Positions 61,168 to 64,000 of a stretch of DNA of 64,000 nt are shown here, in pieces (positions within the stretch are counted from its first letter, which is position 1; each line of letters begins with the position of its first letter). The DNA lies in NCBI RefSeq assembly GCF_000340215.1, contig NW_006921532.1, forward strand, positions 7,793,691-7,857,690, written 5' to 3'. A program made the position numbers and the translations under genes. The DNA is from Pseudocercospora fijiensis CIRAD86. Taxonomy: Eukaryota; Ascomycota; Dothideomycetes; Mycosphaerellales; Mycosphaerellaceae. Under the pieces are notes generated by a model, which saw nothing but the letters and a program-made list of their open reading frames with translations, was not told where the DNA came from and ran no database searches.

Positions 61168-62777
61168 CTTCGAAGGTTTATAATTTAGGTATACGCCTAA
61201 AGTTTCTGCATTCTTAATTCTCCTCTCTAGAATAGTACTAAGTTATTATAGCGAACATTTAGTAAATACGAGAGCGCGTCGGCTAAGTACGCTAGACCCT
61301 TAGCGGGCACTCGGCGCAAAGCTAGACCGACTAAGCGTAAGGGCAAACAGCCCGTTTTATTAGAATACGTTAGCGATAGCGAAGACGCCTAAGGTTTAGA
61401 CGATATAGTAGAGTAAGACCCTAATAACGACGTCGATAAGATAGATATCGACGAGAAAGATAGCGGTAACTAGTAGAGCTACCGACTCTAGCTTACGCCG
61501 AATAAGATCCTTAAGACTATCTCTAGCTTTACTAAAGGCTAGATTAAGGTTAAGAGTATAACGGCGGAGGACGACGATAAGGTAGATCGCGCTCTTACGA
61601 GCCCGCGCTATCCCGATACCGTTAAGGGCAACCTAAAGCGTATAGCCTTTATCTATATCCGCGCCGTATAGAAGATAAAGGTTATTCTAGACTCCCTCGA
61701 TCCTATAATCGATCGGCTAGATCTAGCGTATATTCCTACGTTCTTTGTAGGCACTCCTACTACGCTTTATAGACCTACTCTCTAGCTAGTCTACCTAGTC
61801 CTAGAACTAGAGCATATACGAGAAGACCTCTATCGAGGACTACTACTCTTATACCTATATAACAAGATAAAGAATAAGAATAATAACGCCTCGGTTAACC
61901 TATTACTCGAGCCGATAAGGATCTCCCGCGTCGCTACTACTACTGCCCTAGTCTATATCGACCCGAAGGCTAGCCGAGTAAACACTAAAGAGTAGGAAGA
62001 GCGTATAGGCAATATTATAGAGACATTACTAAACCTCGTTAAGAAGGGTCTATACGATAGATCTACTACTACGGAGATATAGCGTATATAAGGCAATACC
62101 GATCCGGATACTACGCTTAAGACGTTCGATATTTTATCTAAGCGCAATAATATAAATCTAGGGACTAGCCTACGCCTAGACAACTTTGCTAATAATAAGG
62201 CGCGCATCGCCTATATTAATAATATTATCCTTACTACCGGTAGCGCGCGTCTATATCTATAGCTTTTTAGCGATCCTACTAAGATCGAGCGCCTAGGGTT
62301 CGATACTGTAATACCTAAGGTTAATATAGGCGAAGTATAAGCCTTCTAATAGCGTTACGTCGAAGACACTAATAATAAGCGTACTAGCGCCTATAACACC
62401 GATAGTACCCTAGTTATCGATAGCAAGATGTTTACGCTTATTAACTCCGCTATAAACTAGAAGAGCGCTAAGGCACCTACGTTCGAGGACGCTTATACTT
62501 CGCTCGATATTATATCCGAAACATTAAGCGTACTAGATAGCTTTACTAAGTTAGGGTTTAAGGCTATATACTACGGGCTAAGCTTGCAGCCTTAGTAGGT
62601 AACTAGTATAGCGTACCTTAAGCGTATAATGCTCTCTCCTACTCGGTTCGCTATTATAGGCGACGACGTTAGCCTCGGTAAGACTATTTAGGTCCTCGTT
62701 ACGATCTACGAGATAGCGAAAGAGACTACCCGCTAGATTAAGGTCTACGATAGTAAGCTTTCCCTACGATTTATTAT

Positions 62778-62876
62778 AAAACTTTAGGTACGTACCTATT
62801 CTTACGAGATTTAGGTACGCGCCTAAAGTTTTATTATTTCCGATCGTTATAATTTTTAGGTATATGCCTAAAGTTC
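62778..62876. repeat. Family A palindromes in intron 2 of SNF2 'A' copy 2
   Basis: A double unit at 62778-62830 and a single palindrome (TTTTTAGGTATATGCCTAAAG, about 62854-62874), matching 3785-3892 in copy 1. Confidence 0.75.
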
Positions 62877-64000
62877 CTTCCTACTAACGAAACCTTTACT
62901 AACTTTTCTTATCTAGATAAAGTCCGTTCCCGCGTAAGCGTCGTAATAACTAATACTACTACGAAGTACCTAGTAGACTATCCCGACTAGTTTCCCCTCG
63001 ACTAAACGCCTAAGAAGCGTAATATTATCGAGAAGATGCAAGCTAGCGACGAGGTATTTAATCGTAATGCCTCTATAAATAAGGCTAGAGCGGAGCTTAG
63101 TCTACGCCCTAAATACCGCCTACCGATTATCGTCTACCTACCGAATAGTCTTACGGCTTAGCTTACTAATACCGGTATACACTTCTACGATCTAGAGGGT
63201 AACCGTTCTAAGTATATCTATATATATACGTTCTATTTACTCGGTATTAAGAAGAATTAGCGAGATAATTAGTTTACTAAGTCTATGCCTATCCCTACGA
63301 ACCTCGAGGCTCTAAAGAGTTAGTTAGCTACCTAGAACGGCGATAACGAATAGACATCGCGTAATCTAGTGCTTACTACCTACTAAGTACTACCTAGATA
63401 GATCCTCGAGGTCGGATCGACCGTTAGGGTCTTTAAGAAGCGAACTATAGCTATTAACGAAGATAACGAGGACGTCGACGGCCTTATAGGCGATATCTTA
63501 GACGACGAGGATAGAGGCACTACGCTTACCGACCTCTAGTAGGCAGACCTTATAATATTAAACGTTCTACTTATCCCCGAGGACTCCTTCTCTCTTATCG
63601 CGGCCGACGAGGGTTATACGGTAGGCAACCCTAAGGCTAATTAGACCGACGTATTATATAAGTTACGACCGTAGAATAGTATAGCTATTATTACTACTAT
63701 AGTTATTCGCAACTATATATATAATATAGCGTCGATTGTCCGCTTTAGTTAGCGCTAAGTTAAGAACCTCCTAGATTTAGGTTCTAATCTTAAGAAGAAC
63801 GGTATAGACGTCGATAAATATAGACGTCTATCTTATAAGTTCGAGACACTCTACGACCGTAACTAGAGCAAGATTCTAGATACCCTATATAGGCTTACGG
63901 GCTGCCCCGATCTCCTACTTAACTAGTACTACCTAGCCGCGCTCTATCCTAAAGCGATCTATAAGGCGATAGGTAGTATAATAAATATCGGCTTCGAATG

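Larger units (their letters stand above)
60445..64000 (+). pseudogene. SNF2-family helicase/ATPase 'A', copy 2 (cut by window edge)
   Basis: Same organisation as 1452-5012: presumed start ATA at 60445, intron 1 at 60928-61251 with two 54-bp double hairpins, motif I GDDVSLGKT at 62659-62685, intron 2 from about 62753 with family A palindromes, then the motif II region ADEGYT/IVG near 63604. Nearly all differences from copy 1 are transitions, many at CpA/TpG-derived positions. Stops are Gln-type. The C-terminal half lies beyond the window. Confidence 0.8.

Noticed and set aside
61953..62207. 84-codon minus-strand open frame
   Set aside because: Shadow of the SNF2 'A' copy 2 exon on the opposite strand; the matching region of copy 1 has no equivalent open frame.
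1..64000. Mitochondrial or bacterial origin
   Set aside because: Spliceosomal-type introns, TTAGGG tracts, Ty3/gypsy elements and SNF2/RecQ helicases indicate nuclear fungal DNA despite the mitochondria-like double hairpins.

Overview
The window looks like a subtelomeric, repeat-filled segment of a filamentous ascomycete (Pezizomycotina) nuclear genome that has been heavily hit by repeat-induced point mutation (RIP). CpA and TpG are almost absent on both strands, TpA is in large excess, and every recognisable reading frame is broken almost only at TAG/TAA codons standing where CAG/CAA (Gln) is expected. Restoring Gln mentally at those codons gives long frames with clear helicase and retrotransposon motifs. 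Almost everything here is therefore a pseudogene, and the longest surviving open frame is under 90 codons. Telomere-type TTAGGG tracts lie internally at 15180-15213 and 49759-49775, and a telomere-linked RecQ helicase is present. Both support a subtelomeric origin. Layout, left to right. 1-7590: a divergent gene pair, a partial F-box-like gene (minus) and an SNF2-family ATPase gene 'A' (plus). 7841-8125: a solo LTR with flanking target duplication. 8311-11040: an unrecognised 909-codon gene (minus). 11.4-15.2 kb: a Ty3/gypsy pol (minus) interrupted by 100 N and ending at a telomeric tract. 16748-20072: the 5' part of a telomere-linked RecQ helicase gene, cut by an LTR. 21180-24074: a gypsy gag-protease frame (plus). 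24124-about 30770: the fuller helicase gene. 33.9-35.7 kb: an unrecognised minus-strand gene. 36-49.8 kb: an SNF2-related gene family 'B' (plus), four members or fragments each preceded by the same TATA-bearing upstream sequence. 49.8-51.8 kb: tandem repeats and the front half of an NFX1-type SF1 helicase. 52612-57618: a 1668-codon gene 'C' carrying minisatellites. 58450-64000: a second copy of the F-box-like/SNF2 'A' pair, in direct orientation and 58,993 bp from the first. The most unusual structure is two families of short palindromes that track with the two SNF2 lineages. Family A (arms AAACTTTAGGT..., complete form a 54-bp double hairpin, found in both orientations) sits in introns and intergenic gaps of the 'A' genes and on both sides of gene C. 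Family B (core TTTGCCGGCCGGCAAA and RIP derivatives) sits in introns and upstream regions of the 'B' genes. Two homologous B introns each hold two palindromes. These may be tiny mobile elements that settle in introns, or recognition sites belonging to two undescribed large elements whose cargo includes SNF2 ATPases. All protein assignments come from reading translations by eye; no database search was possible.
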